DNA of 64,000 nt from Hydractinia symbiolongicarpus (Eukaryota; Cnidaria; Hydrozoa; Anthoathecata; Hydractiniidae), in contig NC_079887.1 of assembly GCF_029227915.1 (NCBI RefSeq), forward strand, positions 26,163,650 through 26,227,649. The letters are read 5' to 3'. The notes under the pieces are model-generated. The model worked only from the letters and a program-made list of their open reading frames with translations, did no database searches and had not been told where the DNA came from. A program made the position numbers and the translations under genes. Of this stretch, positions 35,824-48,740 are shown one piece after another; the stretch's first letter is position 1; every line of letters starts with the position of its first letter.

Positions 35824-38663
35824 AAAAAATCGTCCTGGAAGTGAGTTTACTCACAGGGTACTTTCTTTGTATACATTCGACTATACGTGCCAAGACCGGG
35901 ATTTACGGGAAATCGCGGGTTTTCGTTTGCCGGCGATTGAATTTCTTTTATTGAGCGTCTCATCAAAAATGAAAACATTTTTGAAAACTACAAGTCTTAT
36001 GCGTTTTAGTGGTGAAAAAATAATTTAAAAAATCGATCTTGAAATGAGTTTACTCACAGGGTACTTTCTTTGTATACATTCGACTATACGGGCTAAGCCC
36101 GGGATTTACGGGAAATCGCGGGTTTTCGTTTTCCGGCGATTAAACCTCTTTCATTAAGCGTCTCATCAAAAATGAAAACATTTTTGAAAACTACAAGTCT
36201 CATGCGTTTTAGTGGTGAAAAAAAAATTTAAAAAATCGTTTGGGAAATGAGTTTACTCCCTGGGTACTTTCTTTGTATACATTCGACTATACGGGCCAAG
36301 CCCCGGATTTACGGGAAAACGCGGGATTTCGTTTGCCAGCGATTAAACCTCTTTCATTAGGCGTCTCATCAAAAATGAAAACATTTTTGAAAACTGCAAG
36401 TCTCATGCGTTTTAGTGGTGAAAAAATAATTTAAAAAATCGTTCGGGAAATAAGTTTACTCCCTGGGTACTTTCTTTGTATACTTTTGACTATACGGGCC
36501 GAGTCCGGGATTTACGGGAAATCGCGGATTTTCGTTTGCCGGCGATTAAACTTCTTTTATTCAGCGTCAGATCAAATATGAAAATATTTTTGAAAACTAC
36601 AAGTCTCATGCGTTTTAGTGGTGAAAAAGTAATTTAAAAAATCGTTCGGGAAATGAGTTTACTCCCTGGGTACTTTCTTTGTATACTTTTGACTATACGG
36701 GCCGAGTCCGGGATTTACGGGAAATCGTGGATTTTCGTTTGCCGGCGATTAAACTTCTTTTATTCAGCGTCAGATCAAATATGAAAATATTTTTGAAAAC
36801 TACAAGTCTCATGCGTTTTAGTGGTGAAAAAGTAATTTAAAAAATCGTTCGGGAAATGAGTTTACTCCCTGGGTACTTTCTTTGTATACTTTTGACTATA
36901 CGGGCCAAGCCCCGGATTTACGGGAAAACGCGGGATTTCGTTTGCCGGCGATTAAACTTCTTTTATTCAGCGTCACATCAAATATGATAATATTTTTAAA
37001 AACTACAAGTCTCATGCGTTTAGTGGTAAAAAAATAATATAAAAAATCGTTCGGGAAATGAGTTTACTCCCTGGGTACTTTCTTTGTATACTTTTGACTA
37101 TACGGGCCAAGCCCTGGATTTACGGGAAATCGCGGGTTTTCGTTTGCCGGCGATTAAACTTCTTTTATTCAGCGTCTCATCAAAAATGAAAACATTTTTA
37201 AAAACTACAAGTCTCATGCGTTTTAGTGGTGAAAAAATAATTTAAAAAATCGTCCGGGAAATGAGTTTACTACCTGGGTACTTTCTTTGTATACTTTTGA
37301 CTATACGGGCCAAGCCCGGGATTTACGGGAAATCGCGGGTTTTCGTTTGCCGGCGATTAAACTTCTTTTATTTAGCGTCTCATCAAAAATGAAAACATTT
37401 TTAAAAACTACAAGTCTTATGCGTTTTAGTGGTGAAAAAATAATTTAAAAAATCGTCCTGGAAGTGAGTTTACTCACAGGGTACTTTCTTTGTATACATT
37501 CGACTATACGTGCCAAGACCGGGATTTACGGGAAATCGCGGGTTTTCGTTTGCCGGCGATTGAATTTCTTTTATTGAGCGTCTCATCAAAAATGAAAACA
37601 TTTTTGAAAACTACAAGTCTTATGCGTTTTAGTGGTGAAAAAATAATTTAAAAAATCGATCTTGAAATGAGTTTACTCACAGGGTACTTTCTTTGTATAC
37701 ATTCGACTATACGGGCTAAGCCCGGGATTTACGAGAAATCGCGGGTTTTCGTTTTCCGGCGATTAAACCTCTTTCATTAAGCGTCTCATCAAAAATGAAA
37801 ACATTTTTGAAAACTACAAGTCTCATGCGTTTTAGTGGTGAAAAAAAAATTTAAAAAATCGTTTGGGAAATGAGTTTACTCCCTGGGTACTTTCTTTGTA
37901 TACATTCGACTATACGGGCCAAGCCCCGGATTTACGGGAAAACGCGGGATTTCGTTTGCCGGCGATTAAACCTCTTTCATTAGGCGTCTCATCAAAAATA
38001 AAAACATTTTTGAAAACTGCAAGTCTCATGCGTTTTAGTGGTGAAAAAATAATTTAAAAAATCGTTCGGGAAATAAGTTTACTCCCTGGGTACTTTCTTT
38101 GTATACTTTTGACTATACGGGCCGAGTCCAGGATTTACGGGAAATCGCGGATTTTCGTTTGCCGGCGATTAAACTTCTTTTATTCAGCGTCAGATCAAAT
38201 ATGAAAATATTTTTGAAAACTACAAGTCTCATGCGTTTTAGTGGTGAAAAAGTAATTTAACAAATCGTTCGGGAAATGAGTTTACTCCCTGGGTACTTTC
38301 TTTGTATACTTTTGACTATACAGGCCAAGCCCCGGATTTACGGGAAAACGCGGGATTTCGTTTGCCGGCGATTAAACTTCTTTTATTCAGCGTCACATCA
38401 AATATGATAATATTTTTAAAAACTACAAGTCTCATGCGTTTAGTGGTAAAAAAATAATATAAAAAATCGTTCGGGAAATGAGTTTACTCCCTGGGTACTT
38501 TCTTTGTATACTTTTGACTATACGGGCCAAGCCCGGGATTTACGGGAAATCGCGGGTTTTCGTTTGCCGGCGATTAAACTTCTTTTATTCAGCGTCTCAT
38601 CAAAAATGAAAACATTTTTAAAAATTACAAGTTTTATGCGTTTTAGTGGTGAAAAAATAATTT
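35824..38663 (+). repeat. 13-mer HOR, copy 3 with modified second part
   Basis: The full 8-mer (35824-37446, with TCGTCCGGG in k) is followed by b-c-d-e1-i-j. Here d is retained, so the second part is a 6-mer. After j the sequence leaves the HOR and joins the h-like monomer shared with 28.5 kb. Confidence 0.85.
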
Positions 38664-41495
38664 AAAAAATCGTTCTGGAAATGAGTTTACTCCCTGGGTA
38701 CTTTCTTTGTATACTTTTGACTATACGGGCCGAGTCCGGGATTTAGGGAAATCGCAGGTTTTCGCTTGCCGGCGATTAAACTGCTTTTATTCAGCGTCTC
38801 ATCAAAAATGAAAACATTTTTGAAAACTACAAGTCTCATGCGTTTTAGTGGTGAAAAAATAATTTAAAAAATCGTTCGGGAAATGAGTTTACTCCCTGGG
38901 TACTTTCTTTGTATACTTTTGACTATACGGGCCAAGCCCGGGATTTACGGGAAATCGCGGGTTTTCGTTTGCCGGCGATTAAACTTCTTTTATTCAGCGT
39001 CTCATCAAAAATGAAAACATTTTTAAAAACTACAAGTCTCATGCGTTTTAGTGGTGAAAAAATAATTTAAAAAATCGTTCGGGAAATGAGTTTACTCCCT
39101 GGGTACTTTCTTTGTATACTTTTGACTATACGGGCCAAGCCCGGGATTTACGGGAAATCGCGGGTTTTCGTTTGCCGGCGATTAAACTTCTTTTATTCAG
39201 CGTCTCATCAAAAATGAAAACATTTTTAAAAACTACAAGTCTTATGCGTTTTAGTGGTGAAAAAATAATTTAAAAAATCGTCCTGGAAGTGAGTTTACTC
39301 ACAGGGTACTTTCTTTGTATCGACTATACGTGCCAAGACCGGGATTTACGGGAAATCGCGGGTTTTCGTTTGCCGGCGATTAAACTTCTTTTATTCAGCG
39401 TCTCATCAAAAATGAAAACATTTTTGAAAACTACAAGTCTTATGCGTTTTAGTGGTGAAAAAATAATTTAAAAAATCGTTCTGGAAATGAGTTTACTCAC
39501 AGGGTACTTTCTTTGTATACATTCGACTATACGGGCTAAGCCCGGGATTTACGGGAAATCGCGGGTTTTCGTTTTCCGGCGATTAAACCTCTTTCATTAA
39601 GCGTCTCATCAAAAATGAAAACATTTTTGAAAACTACAAGTCTCATGCGTTTTAGTGGTGAAAAAAAAATTTAAAAAATCGTTTGGGAAATGAGTTTACT
39701 CCCTGGGTACTTTCTTTGTATACATTCGACTATACGGGCCAAGCCCCGGATTTACGGGAAAACGCGGGATTTCGTTTGCCGGCGATTAAACTTCTTTTAT
39801 TCAGCGTCACATCAAATATGATAATATTTTTGAAAACTACAAGTCTCATGCGTTTAGTGGTAAAAAAATAATATAAAAAATCGTTCGGGAAATGAGTTTA
39901 CTCCCTGGGTACTTTGTTTGTATACTTTTGACTATACGGGCCAAGCCCGGGATTTACGGGAAATCGCGGGTTTTCGTTTGCCGGCGATTAAACTTCTTTT
40001 ATTCAGCGTCTCATCAAAAATGAAAACATTTTTAAAAATTACTAGTCTTATGCGTTTTAGTGGTGAAAAAATAATTTAAAAAATCGTTCTGGTAATGAGT
40101 TTACTCCCTGGGTACTTTCTTTGTATACTTTTGACTATACGGGGCGAGTCCGGGATTTAGGGAAATCGCAGGTTTTCGTTTGCCGGCGATTAAACTGCTT
40201 TTATTCAGCGTCTCATCAAAAATGAAAACATTTTTGAAAACTACAAGTCTCATGCGTTTTAGTGGTGAAAAAATAATTTAAAAAATCGTTCGGGAAATAA
40301 GTTTACTACCTGGGTACTTTCTTTGTATACTTTTGACTATACGGGCCAAGCCCGGGATTTACGGGAAATCGCGGGTTTTTGTTTGCCGGCGATTAAACTT
40401 CTTTTATTTAGCGTCTCATCAAAAATGAAAACAATTTTAAAAACTACAAGTCTTATGCGTTTTAGTGGTGAAAAAATAATTTAAAAAATCGTCCTGGAAG
40501 TGAGTTTACTCACAGGGTACTTTCTTTGTATACATTCGACTATACGTGCCAAGACCGGGATTTACGGGAAATCGCGGGTTTTCGTTTGCCGGCGATTAAA
40601 TTTCTTTTATTGAGCGTCTCATCAAAAATGAAAACATTTTTGAAAACTACAAGTCTTATGCGTTTTAGTGGTGAAAAAATAATTTAAAAAATCGATCTTG
40701 AAATGAGTTTACTCACAGGGTACTTTCTTTGTATACTTTTGACTATGCGGGCCGAGTCTGGGTTTTAGGGAAATCGCAGGTTTTCGTTTGCCGGCGATTA
40801 AACTGGTTTTATTCAGCGTCTCATCAAAAATGAAAACATTTTTAAAAACTAAAATTCTCGTGCGTTTTAGTGGTGAAAAAATAATTTAAAAAATCGTTCG
40901 GGAAATAAGTTTACTCCCTGGGTACTTTCTTTGTATACTTTTGACTATACGGGCCGAGTCCGGGATTTACGGGAAATCGCGGATTTTCGTTTGCCGGCGA
41001 TTAAACTTCTTTTATTCAGCGTCAGATCAAATATGAAAATATTTTTGAAAACTACAAGTCTCATGCGTTTTAGTGGTGAAAAAGTAATTTAAAAAATCGT
41101 TCGGGAAATGAGTTTACTCCCTGGGTACTTTCTTTGTATACTTTTGACTATACGGGCCAAGCCCGGGATTTACGGGAAATCGCGGATTTTTGTTTGCCGG
41201 CGATTAAACTTCTTTTATTCAGCGTCCCATCAAATATGAAAATATTTTTGAAAACTACAAGTCTCATGCGTTTAGTGGTAAAAAAATAATATAAAAAATC
41301 GTTCGGGAAATGAGTTTACTCCCTGGGTACTTTCTTTGTATACTTTTGACTATACGGGCCAAGCCCGGGATTTACGGGAAATCGCGGGTTTTCGTTTGCC
41401 GGCGATTAGACTTCTTTTATTCAGAGTCTCATCAAAAATGAAAACATTTTTGAAAACTACAAGTCTTATGCGTTTTAGTGGTGAAAAAATAATTT
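38664..41495 (+). repeat. Mosaic monomers after the 13-mer domain
   Basis: It starts as a copy of 28523-29941 with one extra a monomer, then diverges. It contains CTAGTC for CAAGTC (about 40042), a c/GAGTCTGGG chimera at 40686 with CTATGCGGG and AACTGGTTTTATT, and an e1-type monomer at 40888. The chimera is related to monomers at 57.3 and 59.3 kb. Confidence 0.75.
39272..39469 (+). repeat. 198 bp b monomer with 5 bp deletion
   Basis: TTTGTATACATTCGAC is reduced to TTTGTATCGAC at about 39316-39326. The deletion destroys the GTATA-N8-TATAC dyad and the TTCG motif in a monomer otherwise of normal b type. Confidence 0.9.
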
Positions 41496-44150
41496 AAAAA
41501 ATCGTTCGGGAAATGAGTTTACTCCCTGGGTACTTTCTTTGTATACTTTTGACTATCGGTCCAAGCCGGGATTTACGGAAATCGCGGGTTTTCGTTTGCC
41601 GGCGATTAAACTTCTTTTATTCAGCGTCTCATCAAAAATGAAAACATTTTTAAAAACTACAAGTCTGATGCGTTTTAGTGGTGAAAAAATAATTTAAAAA
41701 ATCGTTCTGGAAATGAGTTTACTCACAGGGTACTTTCTTTGTATACATTCGACTATACGGGCCAAGCCCGGGATTTACGGGAAATCGCGGGTTTTCGTTT
41801 TCCGGCGATTAAACCTCTTTCATTAAGCGTCTCATCAAAAATGAAAACATTTTTGAAAACTACAAGTCTCATGCGTTTTAGTTTTGAAAAAAAAATTTAA
41901 AAAATCGTTCGGGAAATGAGTTTACTCCCTGGGTACTTTCTTTGTATACATTCGACTATACAGGCCAAGCCCCGGATATACGGGAAAACGCGGGATTTCG
42001 TTTGCCGGCGATTAAACCTCTTTCATTAAGCGTCTCATCAAAAATGAAAACATTTTTGAAAACTACAAGTCTCATGCGTTTTAGTGGTGAAAAATAATTT
42101 AAAAAATCGTTCGGGAAATGAGTTTACTCCCTGGGTACTTTCTTTGTATACTTTTGACTATACGGGCCGAGTCCGGGATTTACGGGAAATCGCGGATTTT
42201 CGTTTGCCGGCGATTAAACTTCTTTTATTCAGCGTCCCATCAAATATGAAAATATTTTTGAAAACTACAAGTCTCATGCGTTTAGTGGTAAAAAAATAAT
42301 ATAAAAAATCGTTCGGGAAATGAGTTTACTCCCTGGGTACTTTCTTTGTATACTTTTGACTATACGGGCCAAGCCCGGGATTTACGGGAAATCGCGGATT
42401 TTCGTTTTCCGGCGATTAAACTTCTTTTATTCAGCGTCTCATCAAAAGTGAAAACATTTTTAAAAACTACAAGTCTGATGCGTTTTAGTGGTGAAAAAAT
42501 AATTTAAAAAATCGTTCTGGAATTGAGTTTACTCACAGGGTACTTTCTTTGTATACATTCGACTATACGGGCCAAGCCCGGGATTTACGGGAAATCGCGA
42601 GTTTTCGTTTTCCGGCGAATAAACCTCTTTCATTAAGCGTCTCATCAAAAATGAAAACATTTTTGAAAACTACAAGTCTCATGCGTTTTAGTGGTGAAAA
42701 AAAAATTTAAAAAATCGTTCGGGAAATGAGTTTACTCCCTGGGTACTTTCTTTGTATACATTTGACTATACGGGCCAAGCCCCGGATTTACGGGAAAACG
42801 CGGGATTTCGTTTGCCGGCGATTAAACTTCTTTTATTCAGCGTCTCATCAAAAATTAAAACATTTTTAAAAACTACAAGTCTCATGGGCTTTAGTGGTGA
42901 AAAAATAATTTAAAAAATCGTTCTGGAAATGAGTTTACTCACAGGGTACTTTCTTTGTATACATTCGACTATACGTGCCAAGCCCGGGATTTACGGGAAA
43001 TCGCGGGTTTTCGTTTGCCGGCGATTAAACTTCTTTTATTCAGCGTCTCATCAAAAATGAAAACATTTTTAAAAACTACAAGTCTCATAGGCTTTAGTGG
43101 TGAAAAAATAATTTAAAAAATCGTTCTGGAAATGAGTTTACTCACAGGGTACTTTCTTTGTATACATTCGACTATACGTGCCAAGCCCGGGATTTACGGG
43201 AAATCGCGGGTTTTCGTTTGCCGGCGATTAAACTTCTTTTATTCAGCGTCTCATCAAAAATGAAAATATTTTTGAAAACTACAAGTCTCATGCGTTTTAG
43301 TGGTGAAGAAGTAATTTAAAAAATCGTTCGGGAATTGAGTTTACTCCCTGGGTACTTTCTTTGTATACTTTTGACTATACGGGCCAAGCCCGGGATTTAC
43401 GGGAAATCGCGGTTTTTGGTTTGCCGGCGATTAAACTTCTTTTATTCAGCGTCCCATCAAATATGAAAATATTTTTGAAAACTACAAGTCTCATGCGTTT
43501 AGTGGTAAAAAAATAATATAAAAAATCGTTCAGGAAATGAGTTTACTCCCTGGGTACATTCTTTGTATACTTTTGACTATACGGGCCAAGCCCGGGATTT
43601 ACGGGAAATCGCGGGTTTTCGTTTGCCGGCGATTAGACTTCTTTTATTCAGCGTCTCATCAAAAATGAAAACATTTTTAAAAAATAAAAGTCTTATGCGT
43701 TTTAGTGGTGAAAATATAATTTAAAAAATCGTTCTGGAAATGAGTTTACTCCCTGGGTACTTTCTTTGTATACTTTTGACTATACGGGCCGAGTCCGGGA
43801 TTTAGGGAAATCGCAGGTTTTCGTTTGCCGGCGATTAAACTGCTTTTATTCAGCGTCTCATCAAAAATGAAAACATTTTTGAAAACTACAAGTCTCATGC
43901 GTTTTAGTGGTGAAAAAATAATTTAAAAAATCGATCGGGAAATGAGTTTACTCCCTGGGTACTTTCTTTGTAAACTTTTGACTATACGAGCCAAGCCGGG
44001 ATTTACGGAAATCGCGGGTTTTCGTTTGCCGGCGATTAAACTTCTTTTATTCAGCGTCTCATCAAAAATTAAAACATTTTTAAAAACTACAAGTCTCATG
44101 GGCTTTAGTGGTGAAAAAATAATTTAAAAAATCGTTCTGGAAATGAGTTA
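41496..44150 (+). repeat. Mosaic monomers, donor-like for later blocks
   Basis: Markers are TATCGGTCC with two bases lost (about 41556), TTTAGTTTTG tail, GCCCCGGATATACGG, GTGAAAAATAATTT, CTCATGGGC/CTCATAGGC, GAAGAAGTAATTT, CGGTTTTTGG and TTCAGGAAATG. Monomers at 42912-43728 recur in order at 51415-52231, and those at 43520-44334 recur at 54457-55268 (shift near 10.93 kb). Confidence 0.78.
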
Positions 44151-46176
44151 ACTCACAGGGTACTTTCTTTGTATACATTCGACTATACGTGCCAAGCCCG
44201 GGATTTACGGGAAATCGCGGGTTTTCGTTTGCCGGCGATTAAACTTCTTTTATTCAGCGTGTCATCAAAAATGAAAACACTTTTGAAAACTACAAGTCTC
44301 ATGCGTTTTACTGGTGAAAAAATAATTTAAAAAATCGTTCGGGAAATGAGTTTACTCCCTGGGTACTTTCTTTGTATACTTTTGACTATACGGGCCAAGC
44401 CGGGATTTACGGGAAATCGCGGGTTTTCGTTTGCCGGCGATTAAACTTCTTTTATTCAGCGTCTCATCAAAAATGAAAACATTTTTGAAAACTACAAGTC
44501 TGATGCGTTTTAGTGGTGAAAAAATAATTTAAAAAATCGTTCTGGAAATGAGTTTACTCACAGGGTACTTTCTTTGTATACATTCGACTATACGGGCCAA
44601 GCCCGGGATTTACGGGAAATCGCGGGTTTTCGTTTTCCGGCGATTAAACTCCTTTTATTCAGCGTCTCATCAAAAATGAAAACATTTTTGAAAACTACAA
44701 GTCTCATGCGTTTTAGTTTTGAAAAAAAAATTTAAAAAATCGTTCGGGAAATGAGTTTACTCCCTGGGTACTTTCTTTGTATACATTCGACTATACGGGC
44801 CGAGTCCGGGATTTACGGGAAATCGCGGATTTTCGTTTGCCGGCGATTAAGCTTCTTTTATTCAGCGTCCCATCAAATATGAAAATATTTTTGAAAACTA
44901 CAAGTCTCATGCGTTTAGTGGTAAAAAAATAATATAAAAAATCGTTCGGAAAATGAGTTTACTCCCTGGGTACTTTCTTTGTATACTTTTGACTATACGG
45001 GCGAAGCCCGGGATTTACGGGAAATTGCGGATTTTCGTTTGCCGGCGATTAAACTTCTTTTATTCAGCGTCTCATCAAAAGTGAAGACATTTTTAAAAAC
45101 TACAAGTCTCATGCGTTTTACTGGTGAAAAAATAATTTAAAAAATCGTTCTGGAAATGAGTTTACTCACAGGGTACTTTCTTTGTATACATTCGACTATA
45201 CGTGCCAAGCCCGGGATTTACGGGAAATCGCGGGTTTTCGTTTGCCGGCGATTAAACTTCTTTTATTCAGCGTGTCATCAAAAATGAAAACACTTTTGAA
45301 AACTACAAGTCTCATGCGTTTTACTGGTGAAAAAATAATTTAAAAAATCGTTCGGGAAATGAGTTTACTCCCTGGGTACTTTCTTTGTATACTTTTGACT
45401 ATACGGGCCAAGCCGGGATTTACGGGAAATCGCGGGTTTTCGTTTGCCGGCGATTAAACTTCTTTTATTCAGCGTCTCATCAAAAATGAAAACATTTTTG
45501 AAAACTACAAGTCTGATGCGTTTTAGTGGTGAAAAAATAATTTAAAAAATCGTTCTGGAAATGAGTTTACTCACAGGGTACTTTCTTTGTATACATTCGA
45601 CTATACGGGCCAAGCCCGGGATTTACGGGAAATCGCGGGTTTTCGTTTTCCGGCGATTAAACTCCTTTTATTCAGCGTCTCATCAAAAATGAAAACATTT
45701 TTGAAAACTACAAGTCTCATGCGTTTTAGTTTTGAAAAAAAAATTTAAAAAATCGTTCGGGAAATGAGTTTACTCCCTGGGTACTTTCTTTGTATACATT
45801 CGACTATACGGGCCGAGTCCGGGATTTACGGGAAATCGCGGATTTTCGTTTGCCGGCGATTAAGCTTCTTTTATTCAGCGTCCCATCAAATATGAAAATA
45901 TTTTTGAAAACTACAAGTCTCATGCGTTTAGTGGTAAAAAAATAATATAAAAAATCGTTCGGAAAATGAGTTTACTCCCTGGGTACTTTCTTTGTATACT
46001 TTTGACTATACGGGCGAAGCCCGGGATTTACGGGAAATTGCGGATTTTCGTTTGCCGGCGATTAAACTTCTTTTATTCAGCGTCTCATCAAAAGTGAAGA
46101 CATTTTTAAAAACTACAAGTCTTATGCGTTTTAGTGGTGAAAAAATAATTTAAAAAATCGTTCTGGAAATGTGTTT
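44151..46176 (+). repeat. Third 5-mer (1,013 bp) tandem duplication
   Basis: Copy 1 is about 44151-45163 and copy 2 about 45164-46176. Markers are GTGTCATC with AAAACACTTTTG, TTTACTGGTG, GATTAAACTCC, TTTAGTTTTG, and TTCGGAAAATG with GGGCGAAGCCC and AAATTGCGG. A mismatch on each side of the join leaves about 60 bp in which the boundary cannot be placed. Confidence 0.88.
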
Positions 46177-48740
46177 ACTCCCTGGGTACTTTCTTTGTAT
46201 ACTTTTGACTATACGGGCCGAGTCCGGGATTTAGGGAAATCGCAGGTTTTTGTTTGCCGGCGATTAAACTGCTTTTATTCAGCGTCTCATCAAAAATGAA
46301 AACATTCTTGAAAACTACAAGTCTCATGCGTTTTAGTGGTGAAATAATAATTTAAAAAATCGTTTGGGAAATGAGTTTACTCACAGGGTACTTTCTTTGT
46401 ATACATTCGACTATACGGGCCAAGCCCGGGATTTACGGGAAATCGCGGGTTTTCGTTTTTCGGCGATTAAAACTCTTTCATTAAGCGTCTCATCAAAAAT
46501 GAAAACATTTTTGAAAACTACAAGTCTCATGCGTTTTAGTTTTGAAAAAAAAATTTAAAAAATCGTTCGGGAAATGAGTTTACTCCCTGGGTACTTTCTT
46601 TGTATACATTCGACTATACGGGCCAAGCCCCGGATATACGGGAAAACGCGGGATATCGTTTGCCAGCGATTAAACCTCTTTCATTAAGCGTCTCATCAAA
46701 AATGAAAACATTTTTGAAAACTACAAGTCTCATGCGTTTTAGTGGTGAAAAAATAATTCAAAAAATCGTTCGGGAAATGAGTTTACTCCCTGGGTACTTT
46801 CTTTGTATACTTTTGACTATACGGGCCGAGTCCGGGATTTACGGGAAATCGCGGATATTCGTTTGCCGGCGATTAAACTTCTTTTATTCAGCGTCCCATC
46901 AAATATGAAAATATTTTTGAAAACTACAAGTCTCATGCGTTTAGTGGTAAAAAAATATTATAAAAAATCGTTCGGGAAATGAGTTTACTCCCTGGGTACT
47001 TTCTTTGTATACTTTTGACTATACGGGCCAAGCCCGGGATAACGGGAAATCGCGGATTTTCGTTTGCCGGCGATTAAACTGCTTTTATTCAGCGTCTCAT
47101 CAAGAATTAAAACATTTTTAAAAACTACAAGTCTCATGGGCTTTAGTGGTGAAAAAATAATTTAAAAAATCGTTCTGGAAATGAGTTTACTCACAGGGTA
47201 CTTTCTTTGTATACATTCGACTATACGTGCCAAGCCCGGGATTTACGGGAAATCGCGGGTTTTCGTTTGCCGGCGATTAAACTTCTTTTATTCAGCGTCT
47301 CATCAAAAATGAAAATATTTTAAAAACTACAAGTCTCATGCGTTTTACTGGTGAAAAAATAATTTAAAAAATCGTTCGGGAAATGAGTTTACTCCCTGGG
47401 TACTTTCTTTGTATACTTTTGACTATACGGGCCAAGCCGGGATTTACGGGAAATCGCGGGTTTTCGTTTGACGGCGATTAAACTTCTTTTATTCAGCGTC
47501 TCATCAAAAATGAAAACATTTTTAAAAACTACAAGTCTGATGCGTTTTAGTGGTGAAAAAATAATTTAAAAAATCGTTCTGGAAATGAGTTTACTCACAG
47601 GGTACTTTCTTTGTATACATTCGACTATACGGGCCAAGCCCGGGATTTACGGGAAATCGCGGGTTTTCGTTTTCCGGCGATTAAACCTCTTTCATTAAGC
47701 GTCTCATCAAAAATGAAAACATTTTTGAAAACTACAAGTCTCATGCGTTTTAGTTTTGAAAAAAAAAATTAAAAAATCGTTCGGGAAATGAGTTTACTCC
47801 CTGGGTACTTTCTTTGTATACATTCGACTATACGGGCCAAGCCCCGGATATACGGGAAAACGCGGGATTTCGTTTGCCGGCGATTAAACCTCTTTCATTA
47901 AGCGTCTCATCAAAAATGAAAACATTTTTGAAAATTATAAGTCTCATGCGTTTTTGTGGTGAAAAATAATTTAAAAAATCGTCCGGGAAATGAGTTTACT
48001 CCCTGGGTACTTTCTTTGTATACTTTTGACTATACGGGCCGAGTCCGGGATTTACGGGAAATCGCGGATTTTCGTTTGCCGGCGATTAAACTTCTTTTAT
48101 TCAGCGTCCCATCAAATATGAAAATATTTTTGAAAACTACAAGTCTCATGCGTTTAGTGGTAAAAAAATAATATAAAAAATCGTTCGGGAAATGAGTTTA
48201 CTCCCTGGGTACTTTCTTTGTATACTTTTGACTATACGGGCCAAGCCCGGGATTTGCGGGAAATCGCGGATTTTTGTTTGCCGGCGATTAAACTTCTTTT
48301 ATTCAGCGTCTCATCAAAAGTGAAAACATTTTTAAAAACTACAAGTCTGATGCGTTTTAGTGGTGAAAAAATAATTTAAAAAATCGTTCTGGAAATGAGT
48401 TTACTCACAGGGTACTTTCTTTGTATACATTCGACTATACGGGCCAAGCCCGGGATTTACGGGAAATCGCGGGTTTTCGTTTTCCGGCGAATAAACCTCT
48501 TTCATTAAGCGTCTCATCAAAAATAAAAACATTTTTGAAAACTACAAGTCTCATGCGTTTTAGTGGTGAAAAAAAAATTTAAAAAATCGTTCGGGAAATG
48601 AGTTTACTCCCTGGGTACTTTCTTTGTATACATTTGACTATACGGGCCAAGCCCCGGATTTACGGGAAAACGCGGGATTTTGTTTGCCGGCGATTAAACT
48701 TCTTTTATTTAGCGTCTGATCAAAAATTAAAACATTTTTA
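45907..48740 (+). repeat. 14-mer HOR (2,834 bp), copy 1
   Basis: Fourteen monomers start with TTCGGAAAATG/GGGCGAAGCCC. The run includes TTTTTCGGCG with AAAACTC, CGGGATATCG, AATTCAAAAAATCG, GGGATAACGGG (one base lost), a short GAAAATATTTTAAAAAC and CTGATCAAAAATTAAAAC. The order is repeated immediately downstream. Confidence 0.92.
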
